Source: Paraburkholderia caledonica NBRC 102488
GTDB taxonomy: Bacteria > Pseudomonadota > Gammaproteobacteria > Burkholderiales > Burkholderiaceae
NCBI RefSeq assembly: GCF_000685095.1
Contig: NZ_BAYE01000001.1
Coordinates: 496,001-560,000 of the forward strand
Length of the DNA stretch: 64,000 bases
Direction: 5' to 3'
The translations under genes and the position numbers were made by a program. Positions 1 to 8,758 of this stretch are shown in pieces (within the stretch, counting starts at the first letter, position 1; each line of letters starts with the position of its first letter). The notes under the pieces were generated by a model. That model saw nothing but the letters and a program-made list of their open reading frames with translations, was not told the origin of the DNA and made no database searches.

Positions 1-801
1 GAGGCTGACGTGGCCGCCGCGAAAGCCTCCGTTGCGAACTACGACGCAGAGATTGCGCGGCATCCGTCGCTCGTCGATCAGGGCCGCGCGACGCTTCGGT
101 CGGACGAAGCAGCCATCGAGTTTGCGCAAGCAAATGCATCGCGCTACCGCAATCTGTCCGAAACCGGCGCGGGGACGACGCAGGAACAACAGCGTGCATC
201 GAGCGCGCTGGCCGAGCAACTCGCACAACAGTCGCGCGATCGCGCGGTACTCGTCGCCACCCAGCAAAACCTCGACGTGCTGCGTACCCAGCGCGATAAA
301 GCAGCCGGCGCCGTCGCGCATGCGCAGGCCACTCTGGAGCAGGCGAAGCTGAACCTCTCCTATACGGAGATTCGTGCGCCCATAGACGGAAAGGTCGGAA
401 GACGTTCGGCACGCGTTGGCGCATTCATTACGCCGGGTGCCCCGCTTCTCGCCATCGTGCCGCTTACGGATGCGTATGTCGTCGCGAACTTTCAGGAGAA
501 CCAGCTTGCAAGAATGCGCCCGGGAGCTACAGTGCGCATTAAGGTCGACAGTTTTCCGGGCGTCGTTATTCGAGGTCATATCGACAGTCTTGCGCCTGCT
601 ACCGGCGTCAGTTTTGCGCCTATCGCGCCCGACAACGCGACCGGCAATTTCACGAAAGTGGTGCAGCGCGTGCCGGTCAAAATCAGCATCGACCCGGGTC
701 AGCAAGCGGCATCTGCATTGAGCGTCGGGCTTTCTGTCGAAACTGAAGTCGCTGTCGGCAAGCCCGCCGATGTGTCGATCAAGGAGGCGGACCTCAAATG
801 A
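1..801 (+). CDS. HlyD/EmrA-type membrane fusion protein, 5' end cut by window
   Basis: The reading frame is open from base 1, so the gene starts outside the window and only the C-terminal two thirds is visible. It shows a long Ala/Gln-rich alpha-helical hairpin, then the lipoyl-like motif around AKLNLSYTEIRAPIDGKVG, then a beta-barrel segment containing VVANFQENQLARMRPG, which is the EmrA/HlyD pattern. Such proteins are periplasmic adaptors anchored in the inner membrane that link a pump to an outer-membrane channel. The channel gene follows with an ATGA overlap (start at 798), so the two are translationally coupled. The pump itself, probably an MFS permease as in EmrAB systems, should lie upstream. 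The substrate cannot be told. Confidence 0.9.
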   Translation, partial: EADVAAAKASVANYDAEIARHPSLVDQGRATLRSDEAAIEFAQANASRYRNLSETGAGTTQEQQRASSALAEQLAQQSRDRAVLVATQQNLDVLRTQRDKAAGAVAHAQATLEQAKLNLSYTEIRAPIDGKVGRRSARVGAFITPGAPLLAIVPLTDAYVVANFQENQLARMRPGATVRIKVDSFPGVVIRGHIDSLAPATGVSFAPIAPDNATGNFTKVVQRVPVKISIDPGQQAASALSVGLSVETEVAVGKPADVSIKEADLK

Positions 802-2336
802 ACGCGTGCGAGTTTTCCGTCCGTACACCGGCATTGGCTGTGTTGGTGTGCTTTGCGCTAAGCGGGTGTCTGGTCGGGCCCAACTTCGAGCGCCCAGAGG
901 CCGGTGCACCTGATGTGTTCAATCGAACACAGTCCGCACAAGCAGTGAGCCGCGCGGTCGAATCGGAATTCAACTCCGACTGGTGGAAGCTCCTCAACGA
1001 TCCCACGCTGAATTCGCTGGAAGAACGTCTGGGCGATGCGAACCTCGATGTAGCGGCGGCGTCCGCTCGCCTGCTGCAAAGCCGGGCGGAGCGACGCATT
1101 GTGGGCGCCGACGAATATCCCAGCCTCAATGGCGCCGCCTCGTATAACCGCGAGCGCGGCAGCATGAACGGCATTCTGTCGTTGCTCGGCGTCACTCCCA
1201 CGGGAGCACAAACCCAGTCTGCTTCCGGTGCTTCGCCGACCGGCGTGGCAGCGTTGCCTGGAGACAAAGGCTCGCCGGCGTACGACCTTTATCAGTTCGG
1301 CTTCGACGCGTCGTGGGAACTTGATTTCTGGGGGCGAGTAAGGCGTGGCGTGGAGGCCGCCACCGCGATGAGCGAGGCGTCATATCAGGACCGGAATGCC
1401 GTGCTGCTGTCTGCACGCGCAGAACTGGCGCGAGACTATGTTCAGTTGCGCGACACTCAGGCTCTGCTGGAAATAGCAAAGCAGAACCTTGCGATCGCCC
1501 GCGATGCCACGAAGCTCACGGAGACGCGGGTACGTGAAGGCGTCACTACGAATCTGGACGTGGCCAACGCTTCCGCGCAGGCAGAGTCTATAGAGAGCCT
1601 CATTCCGACTCTCGAGGCGAGCCGCGAAACAACGATCAATGCAATTGGCGTGTTGCTGGGAATGCAACCGGGTGGACTACAGCAAATGCTCAGCGAGGCC
1701 GGTGATGTTCCCGCGTTGCCTCGTCAGGTACCTATCGGGTTCCCATCGGAAGTGGTGCAACGCAGGCCGGACATCAGGAGAGCCGAGGCCCAGTTGCACG
1801 CCGCGACCGCGACTATCGGTATGGCGAAGGCAGACTTCTATCCGCGCATATCGCTCAATGGCAGCGCGGGATTTCAGAGCCTTCAGCTTTCTACTCTCGC
1901 AGACTGGGCGTCCGGCCAATTCGTGATTGGGCCGTCAATAACGCTCCCAATCTTCGAGGGCGGCCGCCTGAAGGGAACACTGCACTTGCGCGAGGCGCAA
2001 CAGCAGGAAGCCGCTATCGTCTACAAGCGCACGGTGCTGCAGGCCTGGCGCGAGGTGGACGATGCGCTAGTCGTGTACGACGCCGAACAGCGCCGAAACG
2101 ATCGGCTCAAACAAGTGGTCAGCCTGAATCAAAGCGCGCTTTCGATCGCACGGCAACGTTACAAAGCAGGGGCCGTCGATTTTCTCGACGTGCTCAACGT
2201 GCAAAAGCAGTTGCTCGACGCACAGAGTAATCTTGAACACAGCAAAGCGAACGCCGCCACTAATCTCATCACGCTCTGCAAGGTACTCGGCGGTGGTTGG
2301 GAGTCGACTTATGGCCAGCAGCAAGCGGAGCATTAG
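798..2336 (+). CDS. Outer-membrane efflux lipoprotein, NodT/OprM family
   Basis: 512 residues, the usual size for the family. An N-terminal signal ends in a lipobox (FALSGC, Cys24), followed by the family signature LVGPNFERPEA and the motif DWWKLLNDPTLNSLEERL. Two repeats of the outer membrane efflux protein fold follow, with the typical PSEVVQRRPDIRRAEAQL and SARYKAG-like (here IARQRYKAGAVDFLDVLN) motifs. It would form the trimeric TolC-like channel for the adaptor encoded immediately upstream, whose stop codon it overlaps by 4 bases. Together they would expel toxic compounds across both membranes. Confidence 0.93.
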   Translation: MNACEFSVRTPALAVLVCFALSGCLVGPNFERPEAGAPDVFNRTQSAQAVSRAVESEFNSDWWKLLNDPTLNSLEERLGDANLDVAAASARLLQSRAERRIVGADEYPSLNGAASYNRERGSMNGILSLLGVTPTGAQTQSASGASPTGVAALPGDKGSPAYDLYQFGFDASWELDFWGRVRRGVEAATAMSEASYQDRNAVLLSARAELARDYVQLRDTQALLEIAKQNLAIARDATKLTETRVREGVTTNLDVANASAQAESIESLIPTLEASRETTINAIGVLLGMQPGGLQQMLSEAGDVPALPRQVPIGFPSEVVQRRPDIRRAEAQLHAATATIGMAKADFYPRISLNGSAGFQSLQLSTLADWASGQFVIGPSITLPIFEGGRLKGTLHLREAQQQEAAIVYKRTVLQAWREVDDALVVYDAEQRRNDRLKQVVSLNQSALSIARQRYKAGAVDFLDVLNVQKQLLDAQSNLEHSKANAATNLITLCKVLGGGWESTYGQQQAEH

Positions 2337-2490
2337 GAGTTCAGCCGCGACGCTGCCCGTTCTAACAATCGACACGCAATAGGCAATTGCGGCACAAAGG
2401 GGTCAAAAGAAGGTATGTAGTTCAACCTACACGGTTCGATTCGTGATCCTACCGATCTATACCGGATCGTGCTTCAAACTGAGGTTCAAA

Positions 2491-2757
2491 ATGAAAGTTT
2501 CGTTATCTTCAATGCTGGTTGCCACGGTAATCTCCGCTGCGTCGGGTCTCGCGTATTCGCAAACTGGCCAGCCTGTCCAGAACAGCCAGGGATCAGGTAC
2601 GACCATGTCGCAACCCGCAATGTCGCAACCTACGGCAGCGACGACCGGGTACGACGCTCTCGGGCCGCAACCCGGTGGCTCCACCGCAAGCGGCAGAGGG
2701 CGAGACGGTGGCCTTTGTATTGTTGGCTTGTCTTGTGATATTTATCGGGGCAACTAA
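2491..2757 (+). CDS. Small secreted protein of unknown function
   Basis: 88 residues starting at the ATG of MKVSLSSMLVATVISAASG, which opens a clear Sec signal peptide with likely cleavage after LAYS or nearby. An in-frame upstream ATG at 2443 would bury the signal peptide, so the later start was chosen. The mature part is rich in Gln, Ser, Thr, Gly and Pro with the repeated motif MSQP, and ends in a short segment with two cysteines, CIVGLSC, that could form a disulfide. I do not recognise a family. It could be a periplasmic or surface protein. Confidence 0.55.
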   Translation: MKVSLSSMLVATVISAASGLAYSQTGQPVQNSQGSGTTMSQPAMSQPTAATTGYDALGPQPGGSTASGRGRDGGLCIVGLSCDIYRGN

Positions 2758-2850
2758 CTCGGCCGGCGACCCATGTCACCGCGAGGCGCCGAGCATGTGT
2801 CGAACGTGTGTCGACCGCCTCGCCCCAGACTCGGCCGGAACCGCCTGTAG

Positions 2851-3654
2851 TCATTCCGCTGCGCAGTGAACGTCGAATTTGATGAGTGTCGTCGGGCCGA
2901 ACGTGTTGCTAATTGCCACGTCGGCGGCATCGCGGCCACGCGCCATCAGCACACGACCGATACGTGGCACGTTATTGCGCGGATCGAAGGTTTGCCACGA
3001 GCCGCCGACATACGCTTCAAACCAGGCCGCAAAATCCATTGCACTCCAGGGCGGCGGCACGCCGACATCGCTGATATAGCCGGTGCAGTAGCGTGCCGGA
3101 ATATTCATTGCACGGCACAGCGCCACAGCGAGATGGGCGAAATCGCGACAGACGCCCTTGCGTTCCTGCCATGCATCGAACGCAGTTTTGGTCGGGCGCG
3201 CGAATTCGTAGCCGAATTCGATATGGCGGTGCACGTAGTCGCAAATCGCCTGAACCCGCGCACCGCCGGGTGGCGTGCCGGAGAATAGTTTCCACGCAAT
3301 GTCGGAAAGCAGATCCGTTTCGCAATAGCGGCTGCCGAGCAAAAACGCGAGGCACTCGTCCGGGAGCGCTTCGACGGCATGTTGATAGTCAAAGGGACCG
3401 CGCGTCTCCGGCTGATCGGAGACGTTGAGTAGCGCGCTCGTCGAAAGCGAGATCGACCCTTGAGGTGCAACAAGGCGACTGCACAGATTGCCGAAGCTAT
3501 CGCGATACTGCGTAATGGCCACTGGCGGATTTACGACCAGAAGATCGGCGGACAACACGTCCTGAGCGTGCGAAAAATGTGTGTTCAGCATCAACATCAT
3601 CGGTGTCGGCTGTGCGCACTCATAGACCAGCTCATAGCCCACGCGAAGTTTCAT
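2851..3654 (-). CDS. Transglutaminase-like cysteine protease-fold protein
   Basis: 267 residues. The N-terminal half resembles the bacterial transglutaminase-like N-terminal domain and the C-terminal half the transglutaminase-like core, with the nucleophile in RKGVCRDFAH (Cys169) and an Asp in the QTFDPRNN motif (Asp224). The ending NVPRIGRVLMARGRDAADVA is typical of this subfamily. The position where many transglutaminase-fold proteins carry the catalytic His (HAWFE) reads AAWFE here, Ala209. No signal peptide is seen, so a cytoplasmic location is likely. The gene stands alone; its substrate is unknown. Confidence 0.85.
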   Translation of the reverse strand: MKLRVGYELVYECAQPTPMMLMLNTHFSHAQDVLSADLLVVNPPVAITQYRDSFGNLCSRLVAPQGSISLSTSALLNVSDQPETRGPFDYQHAVEALPDECLAFLLGSRYCETDLLSDIAWKLFSGTPPGGARVQAICDYVHRHIEFGYEFARPTKTAFDAWQERKGVCRDFAHLAVALCRAMNIPARYCTGYISDVGVPPPWSAMDFAAWFEAYVGGSWQTFDPRNNVPRIGRVLMARGRDAADVAISNTFGPTTLIKFDVHCAAE

Positions 3655-3902
3655 CGGACCATCCTTTCATTGATAAAACACGCGACGGGCTGCGCGCTGG
3701 AGATGCCGGTTGCCGGCGGTGACGTGGGTCGCCTGGATGGAGCGACGAATCAGCGATGACAATTCTGCTGATCGTGACTCGCCAAAACAGAAGAAGGTGC
3801 ACGTGGAATCGCAGCGACGCTGCTTCTAGCTGGCTCTCGTACACCTTGTTGAAATACGCACACACATGGGGCAAAGCGGCTGCCCGTCACGTGCGCGTGT
3901 CG

Positions 3903-4043
3903 TTACTTTTTCTTTGCTACCGCACTCGGTACGGACGCCTTCGAGACAGGCGTCCTGAACAGATCCGTTCCGGGTGATGGTGACTTCTTCGGCTGTTTCG
4001 GCTTTTTCGCCTCGCGGTTACTACGCAGTTGACCTTTTGCCAT
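3903..4043 (-). CDS. Small highly basic protein (46 aa)
   Basis: This short frame reads MAKGQLRSNREAKKPKQPKK at its start and ends in AVAKKK. It has a strong Shine-Dalgarno sequence, GGGGGAG, four bases before the ATG. The beginning MxKGQxRSNRExKKPK matches a small lysine-rich hypothetical protein that I remember as widespread in proteobacteria. The extreme Lys/Arg/Pro content suggests a disordered nucleic-acid-binding peptide, but that is inference. It is not in an operon: the transglutaminase gene lies 248 bases further along the same strand. A short inverted repeat, GCGGCC/GGCCGC at 4061-4079, lies in its leader. Confidence 0.8.
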   Translation of the reverse strand: MAKGQLRSNREAKKPKQPKKSPSPGTDLFRTPVSKASVPSAVAKKK

Positions 4044-4454
4044 TTTGCTCCCCCGTTTCGGCGGCCACGAAGAGGCCGCTCACCTCCTCATTCTGGGCGC
4101 ATTTTTGCTTAATGTCGCGATCTATTTAAAAGCGGCGCTCGGAGCTCGGAACCGGTATGAGGTTGCCGGTGCTGCGAAACGTCGGGATGCCGTCAAGTAA
4201 ATGAGCCGGGTCCACGAGTGCGGCGAGTTTGCAATTCGAGCCGAGCGATGTTGAGTTTTACGGGCGATCACGCGACATCGAGCGTCGAGGTGTCCATCGC
4301 GATTATCCGCTCGCGGGCGAGGTGCCGCTGCCTGCCACGAAAAGTATTGGACCATGGTCTCATACACCGTACCCGACTGACTCACCTATCCTTCATGCGG
4401 AAATGGCAGTGCGACACTCAATATCGCGACTCTTTCGCCCCAACCATCCGACAA
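4044..4454. other. Intergenic region between divergent small basic gene and SulP gene
   Basis: About 410 bases with no convincing gene. It holds the leader of the minus-strand basic protein, with the hairpin at 4061-4079, and presumably the promoter of the SulP gene. Frames reading through here on both strands have Arg/Ser-rich nonsense composition and no family resemblance. No confident -35/-10 pair was found. Confidence 0.6.
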
Positions 4455-6191
4455 ATGCAACCCGACCATCCTGTTCCCGAAGGTGGACAGACTGCGGCGC
4501 CCGCGCGGCGATGGTTGCGTTGGCTGCCCGGTCTGACGATGCTTCAGACGTATCGGCTCAACTGGCTACCTAACGATCTGGCAGCGGGACTGGTGCTCAC
4601 CACGATGCTGGTACCCGTGGGTATCGCGTATGCCGAGGCGTCCGGCGTGCCTGGCGTCTACGGTCTCTACGCGACGATCGTTCCGTTGCTGGCTTATGCC
4701 GTCTTCGGCCCCAGCCGGATTCTGGTTCTCGGTCCCGACTCCGCGCTGGCCGCGCCGATTCTTGCCGTCGTCATCGCGACCGCCGGCAGCGATCCGTCGC
4801 GCGCGATCGCGACAGCCAGCATGATGGCGATCGTCTCTGGACTCTTTTGTATCGTGATGGGACTCCTCCGCCTCGGCTTCATCACGGAACTGCTCTCCAA
4901 GCCGATTCGATACGGCTACATGAACGGCATTGCGCTGACTGTCCTGATCAGCCAGCTACCCAAACTCTTTGCCATTTCCTTCGACGATCGCGGACCCTTG
5001 CGCGATCTGCTCTCGCTTGGCGCCGCCATCGCCGACGGCAAAACCAACTGGTACAGCTTCGCGGTCGGTGCGGGAAGCCTCGCACTGATACTGTTGCTAA
5101 AACGCTTCGATAAAGTGCCGGGCATTCTTATCGCCGTCGTTGTCGCGACGCTGAGCGTTATCGTTTTCGATCTGGACAGCCGCGGCGTCAAAGTACTCGG
5201 CAAGATCCCACAAGGTCTCCCCTCATTCGCGTTGCCATCGATCGGCGACGCCGATCCCATCAAGATCCTGCTCGGCGGCTGTGCGGTCGCCCTGATTTCA
5301 TTTGCGGATACCAGCGTGCTGTCACGGACCTTCGCTGCGCGATTTCATACACGCGTGGATCCCAACCAGGAGATGGTCGGCTTAGGAGCGGCCAATTTAG
5401 CGGCTGGCTTTTTTCAGGGCTTTCCGATCAGCAGCAGTTCTTCGCGAACACCCGTGGCCGAAGCAGCGGGCGCGAGAACACAGGTGACGGGTGTTGTCGG
5501 CGCGGTGGCGGTAGCGATTCTTCTGATCGCCGCACCGAATCTGATGCGCTACCTGCCCAATAGCGCGCTCGCCGCCGTTGTCATTGCGGCAGCCCTCGGC
5601 CTGTTCGAATTTGCGGACCTCGGCCGCATCTTTCGAATCCAGCAATGGGAGTTCTGGCTTTCTATTGTCTGCTTCGTGGGCGTTGCCGTCTTCGGCGCGA
5701 TTCCCGGTATCTGCATCGCAATCGTGATCGCAGTCATAGAGTTCCTGTGGGACGGCTGGCGCCCCCACTACGCCATTCTCGGACGTGTGGAACACCTTCG
5801 CGGCTACCATGACATCGAGCGCTATCCGCATGCCATGCGGATTCCGGGACTGCTTTTATTCCGCTGGGACGCGCCATTGTTTTTCGCCAATGCCGAGCTT
5901 TTTCAGGAATGCCTGCTGGAAGCCGTCGATACGTCTCCAACGCCCGTGCGCACAATCATAGTGGCTGCTGAACCTGTGACCAGCATCGACGTGACTTCGG
6001 CAGACATGCTCAGAGAACTGATACGAACGCTGGACGAGCGCGATATTTCGTTGCACTTCGCCGAGATGAAGGACCCTGTGCGAGACAAGCTCAGACGTTT
6101 CGAAATGTCCGATGTGCTCGGCGATGCGCAGTTCCATCCGACCGTGGGGAGTGCCGTCGATGACTATGTCGAGCGGCACTCAGCGCAATGA
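4455..6191 (+). CDS. SulP-family anion transporter with C-terminal STAS domain
   Basis: 578 residues from the ATG of MQPDHPVPEG. An in-frame ATG at 4218 would add about 80 Arg/Cys/Ser-rich residues with no family likeness, so it was rejected, though no good ribosome-binding site marks either start. The SulP core starts with LNWLPNDLAAGLVLTTMLVPVGIAYAEASG, followed by VYGLYATIVPLLAYAVFGPSR, and has around 12 hydrophobic segments. The last 110 or so residues form a STAS domain. These inner-membrane proteins carry sulfate, bicarbonate or dicarboxylates with H+ or Na+. A carbonic anhydrase gene lies 6 kb away but not in the same operon, so bicarbonate transport is only a possibility. Confidence 0.93.
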   Translation: MQPDHPVPEGGQTAAPARRWLRWLPGLTMLQTYRLNWLPNDLAAGLVLTTMLVPVGIAYAEASGVPGVYGLYATIVPLLAYAVFGPSRILVLGPDSALAAPILAVVIATAGSDPSRAIATASMMAIVSGLFCIVMGLLRLGFITELLSKPIRYGYMNGIALTVLISQLPKLFAISFDDRGPLRDLLSLGAAIADGKTNWYSFAVGAGSLALILLLKRFDKVPGILIAVVVATLSVIVFDLDSRGVKVLGKIPQGLPSFALPSIGDADPIKILLGGCAVALISFADTSVLSRTFAARFHTRVDPNQEMVGLGAANLAAGFFQGFPISSSSSRTPVAEAAGARTQVTGVVGAVAVAILLIAAPNLMRYLPNSALAAVVIAAALGLFEFADLGRIFRIQQWEFWLSIVCFVGVAVFGAIPGICIAIVIAVIEFLWDGWRPHYAILGRVEHLRGYHDIERYPHAMRIPGLLLFRWDAPLFFANAELFQECLLEAVDTSPTPVRTIIVAAEPVTSIDVTSADMLRELIRTLDERDISLHFAEMKDPVRDKLRRFEMSDVLGDAQFHPTVGSAVDDYVERHSAQ

Positions 6192-6227
6192 CTCATCCGC
6201 TATGAATGGGTCACGCGCGTCCCAGAC

Positions 6228-7268
6228 TCAGATCAGCAGCCGCCCCGCCTCTCCAAACATATCCCGTTCAGGGAGAAGATCACTGCGTTTGAAGCGCAGC
6301 AATGCGAACGCACGGGTCAGGTCGGCGGACTCAGGCAGTTGCACGATCGTGAACTCGACCTCGTTCGCCTCCCGCCCGCCCGTTCCATCCGTTCCATCCG
6401 TTCCGTCGGCCACGATATTCATCGGGTCCAGTCGCAGCTTTTTCTGTTGCACGCATAGGTATGGCTCCGGCGAAGACAGTACTTCGCATATCAGACCCAG
6501 TCCACGCTCGATCGTCTCCGTCTTGAGACCGAGCTGCGCCAGTTCCTGTTCGTTCCGGTCAAGTTGCGCCTGGGCACTCGCCATCTCGGCGACGCTCGGC
6601 GGCGCTTTGCTTCCCAGCATGGACTGCACGCCAGCGGCTTGCCGCTCCAATAGCACGAGGCGTGCTCTCAACAGTGCGCGCTCTTCTTGAAGGGCATTGC
6701 GCCGCGATTCGTCGGCTTCGATTTTTTGCAGGGCTTGCAACATCAACTGGTCGAGCAGCCGCAGCACGATCTGTTGACGAAGGTCTGCATCGGTTGCGCC
6801 GCATACGCGCACCTGATGATCGCTGAAACTGACGGTAGTTTGAGCGACATCCGATCGGGTGGCTATGCCGTGCTGTGCAACGCCGAACACCTGCCTCTGA
6901 TGCATGGCCATTCCCAACACCGCGAATGCCTCGAGCGATTCCGCATGTTCCGCGAAGTAACTCCGTAACTGTTCCGATTGACTCAATGCAGCACATACGT
7001 CCTGCGGTGTCGTAAAAAAGGCATGAATGCACGGGTCGCTGGACCATGCGGCAGCAGTCGCCTCGTGCGCAGCGGGAACTTCCGCAGTGAGCCGCTCGAT
7101 GTAGCGCACGGCTTCAGTCAACGCGGGCAATAGACGCGCCTCATAATTCCGCGCGAGACGTAATGGCGGGCTCATTCCGACGACGCGCTCCAACATTGGC
7201 TCCATCTGCTGGTGATCGCTTCGGTCGTCGTGACGGTGGCGGTTCAGCAACCATGACAGCATGCTCAT
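6228..7268 (-). CDS. Predicted coiled-coil protein of unknown function
   Basis: 346 residues, start supported by AGGAG six bases upstream of the ATG. It has no signal peptide or membrane segment. The middle (about residues 160-255) is heptad-rich, with Glu, Gln, Arg and Leu (for example ADESRRNALQEERALLRARL), and should form a coiled coil. Near the C terminus there is a DGTDGTDGT triplet repeat from three 9-bp DNA repeats at about 6380-6406. I do not recognise a family. The gene converges on the SulP gene, leaving only 36 bases between the stops. A cytoplasmic structural or regulatory role is possible. Confidence 0.75.
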   Translation of the reverse strand: MSMLSWLLNRHRHDDRSDHQQMEPMLERVVGMSPPLRLARNYEARLLPALTEAVRYIERLTAEVPAAHEATAAAWSSDPCIHAFFTTPQDVCAALSQSEQLRSYFAEHAESLEAFAVLGMAMHQRQVFGVAQHGIATRSDVAQTTVSFSDHQVRVCGATDADLRQQIVLRLLDQLMLQALQKIEADESRRNALQEERALLRARLVLLERQAAGVQSMLGSKAPPSVAEMASAQAQLDRNEQELAQLGLKTETIERGLGLICEVLSSPEPYLCVQQKKLRLDPMNIVADGTDGTDGTGGREANEVEFTIVQLPESADLTRAFALLRFKRSDLLPERDMFGEAGRLLI

Positions 7269-7596
7269 CGCCGGCTCCTGGCGTGCTTTTATCTCTCGCG
7301 TCCCCGAAGAATCTGCGCGTTGATCAAGCGTTTTTGCAGTACTTGTTATGGATGCGCGACCGCAATGTTCTGGAGGAGCGCATGAGCAAGCGGCCTCGCG
7401 TTAACGGCCAATGCACAGCGTAGTCCACGCTCATCTTGAACGGCGTCTGTTCATGGTCGCACCGCTGGACGACTCCTGTAATCAGACCAAGGTCGTATTA
7501 CCGGTGGATCTGCCAGCGGTTACGCTGGATTTGCCAACTCCGGTTCATTTTCGGGCGCGGTCGCGCGCTGCGCTCGACCGTCCATTCAGGCCGACG
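7269..7596. other. Divergent promoter region
   Basis: About 330 bases between divergent genes. The best promoter-like sequence for the plus-strand gene is TTGATC at 7320-7325 and TGTTAT at 7344-7349 with an 18-base spacer, which is weak (4 of 6 matches in each box). No gene was recognised in it. Confidence 0.35.
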
Positions 7597-8520
7597 ATGA
7601 CGCGTATCTGGTGCCGTTGGGCGCTTGCGTGTGCAAGTGCATTCGGCACTCTACTGGCCAACGCCCCAGCGTGTTCACAGGAACTGGAACCTCGCTCGTA
7701 TTCTCCTTCGCCTGTAGGCACCAATTTCCTGGTCGCAACATACTCGCATCTTTCCGGCGATGTACTGACGGACTCGTCTTTACCGATTACGGGTGTGCAG
7801 GCCCAATTCAACCTGCTGACGCTCGGCTACGTCAGGACCTTCGATCTGCTCGGTCACACAGCCTCGTTCGGAGTCGGGGTGCCGTTCACGCGCGGCAACG
7901 TCAGCGGCAATGTGATCGACGCGCCCACCGAAGTACATCGAAGCGGCATTGGAGACATGCGACTTCGCTTCGCTTACAACGTCTTCGGTAATCCACCGTT
8001 GCCGCCCGAGGCCTTCACGAAGCCGGAGTCGACTACGTCACTTGGCACCAGCCTGACGGTCATTGCGCCGTCCGGGCAATATGTGGATTCGAGGCTCGTC
8101 AACATTGGCGCGAACCGATGGGCATTCAAGCCGGAAGTGGGCATCTCGCAGCCATTCGGAAACTGGTTCATGGACGGTTCCGCCGGTGCGTGGTTCTTCA
8201 CGGCTAACAATGACTTCTTCCGTGGAAAGCAGCGCAGCCAGGCGCCGTTGATGATTTTTCAGTTGCACGTGGGCTACGGTTTTCGCCCCGGCCTCTGGAT
8301 CGCGGGCGATATCGGCTACGCAGCAGGCGGCCGAACCACGACGAACGGTGTCGACGCCGACGATCGATCGGCCAATATGCGGTACGGCATGACGTTCTCC
8401 GTGCCCATTGCACGAGGCTGGTCGACCAAGTTGGCCTTCTCGCACGGACTCGTCACAAGGGCTGGCGGAGACTTCACCTCCATTTCGTTGACGCTCCAGT
8501 ATCGCTGGTTTAGTCGATGA
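7597..8520 (+). CDS. Outer-membrane transporter-like beta-barrel protein (MetA-pathway phenol-degradation family)
   Basis: 307 residues from the ATG of MTRIWCRWALACASAFGTLL, which gives a good signal peptide cleaved near ANAPACSQ. Earlier in-frame ATGs from 7411 lack signal character. The mature protein alternates hydrophobic and polar residues in short strands with Gly and aromatic turns and ends in QYRWFSR, typical of an outer-membrane barrel. Segments such as GVGVPFTRGNVSGNV and RFAYNVFGNPPLPPEAF fit the large 'transporter' family often annotated as MetA-pathway phenol degradation. These are thought to be channels for hydrophobic compounds. The single gene has no catabolic neighbours, so the substrate is unknown. 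Confidence 0.75.
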   Translation: MTRIWCRWALACASAFGTLLANAPACSQELEPRSYSPSPVGTNFLVATYSHLSGDVLTDSSLPITGVQAQFNLLTLGYVRTFDLLGHTASFGVGVPFTRGNVSGNVIDAPTEVHRSGIGDMRLRFAYNVFGNPPLPPEAFTKPESTTSLGTSLTVIAPSGQYVDSRLVNIGANRWAFKPEVGISQPFGNWFMDGSAGAWFFTANNDFFRGKQRSQAPLMIFQLHVGYGFRPGLWIAGDIGYAAGGRTTTNGVDADDRSANMRYGMTFSVPIARGWSTKLAFSHGLVTRAGGDFTSISLTLQYRWFSR

Positions 8521-8605
8521 ATCATGGCCACGCCCCGCGTTGTTTGACGATCGTCCTCCGTCGTGCCCGGCCATCAAGGTGCGTTATGCCTGAGTGTGTT
8601 GTACC

Positions 8606-8619
8606 CGCTTAGCTAAGCG
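8606..8619. promoter_or_regulatory. Perfect 14-bp palindrome, possible operator
   Basis: CGCTTAGCTAAGCG is a perfect two-fold palindrome about 140 bases before the BON gene. No U-tract follows, so it is not a clear terminator for the preceding gene. A repressor or activator operator is possible. Confidence 0.4.
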
Positions 8620-8758
8620 CTGCCGCTTTCGCTCACTCCTCAATGGCGCGAGAACTTCAAGTCAGGTTTGGCCGCGACCCGTACGGACGGCTTTATTCGG
8701 AGTGAAACGTTGGCTATCTTTGATTCAGAGTCAATTAAAACCGCCTGGAGATGCAATC

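Noticed and set aside
3655..3902. Possible tRNA or small RNA between the transglutaminase and basic-protein genes
   Set aside because: Short inverted repeats such as ATCAGC/GCTGAT are present but no cloverleaf or CCA-like end could be drawn.
4061..4079. Hairpin GCGGCC/GGCCGC taken as a terminator
   Set aside because: It lies upstream of the basic-protein gene on its own strand and has no U-tract, so it is only a leader structure.
4218..4454. N-terminal extension of the SulP frame
   Set aside because: It is Arg/Cys-rich and lies before the conserved start of the family.
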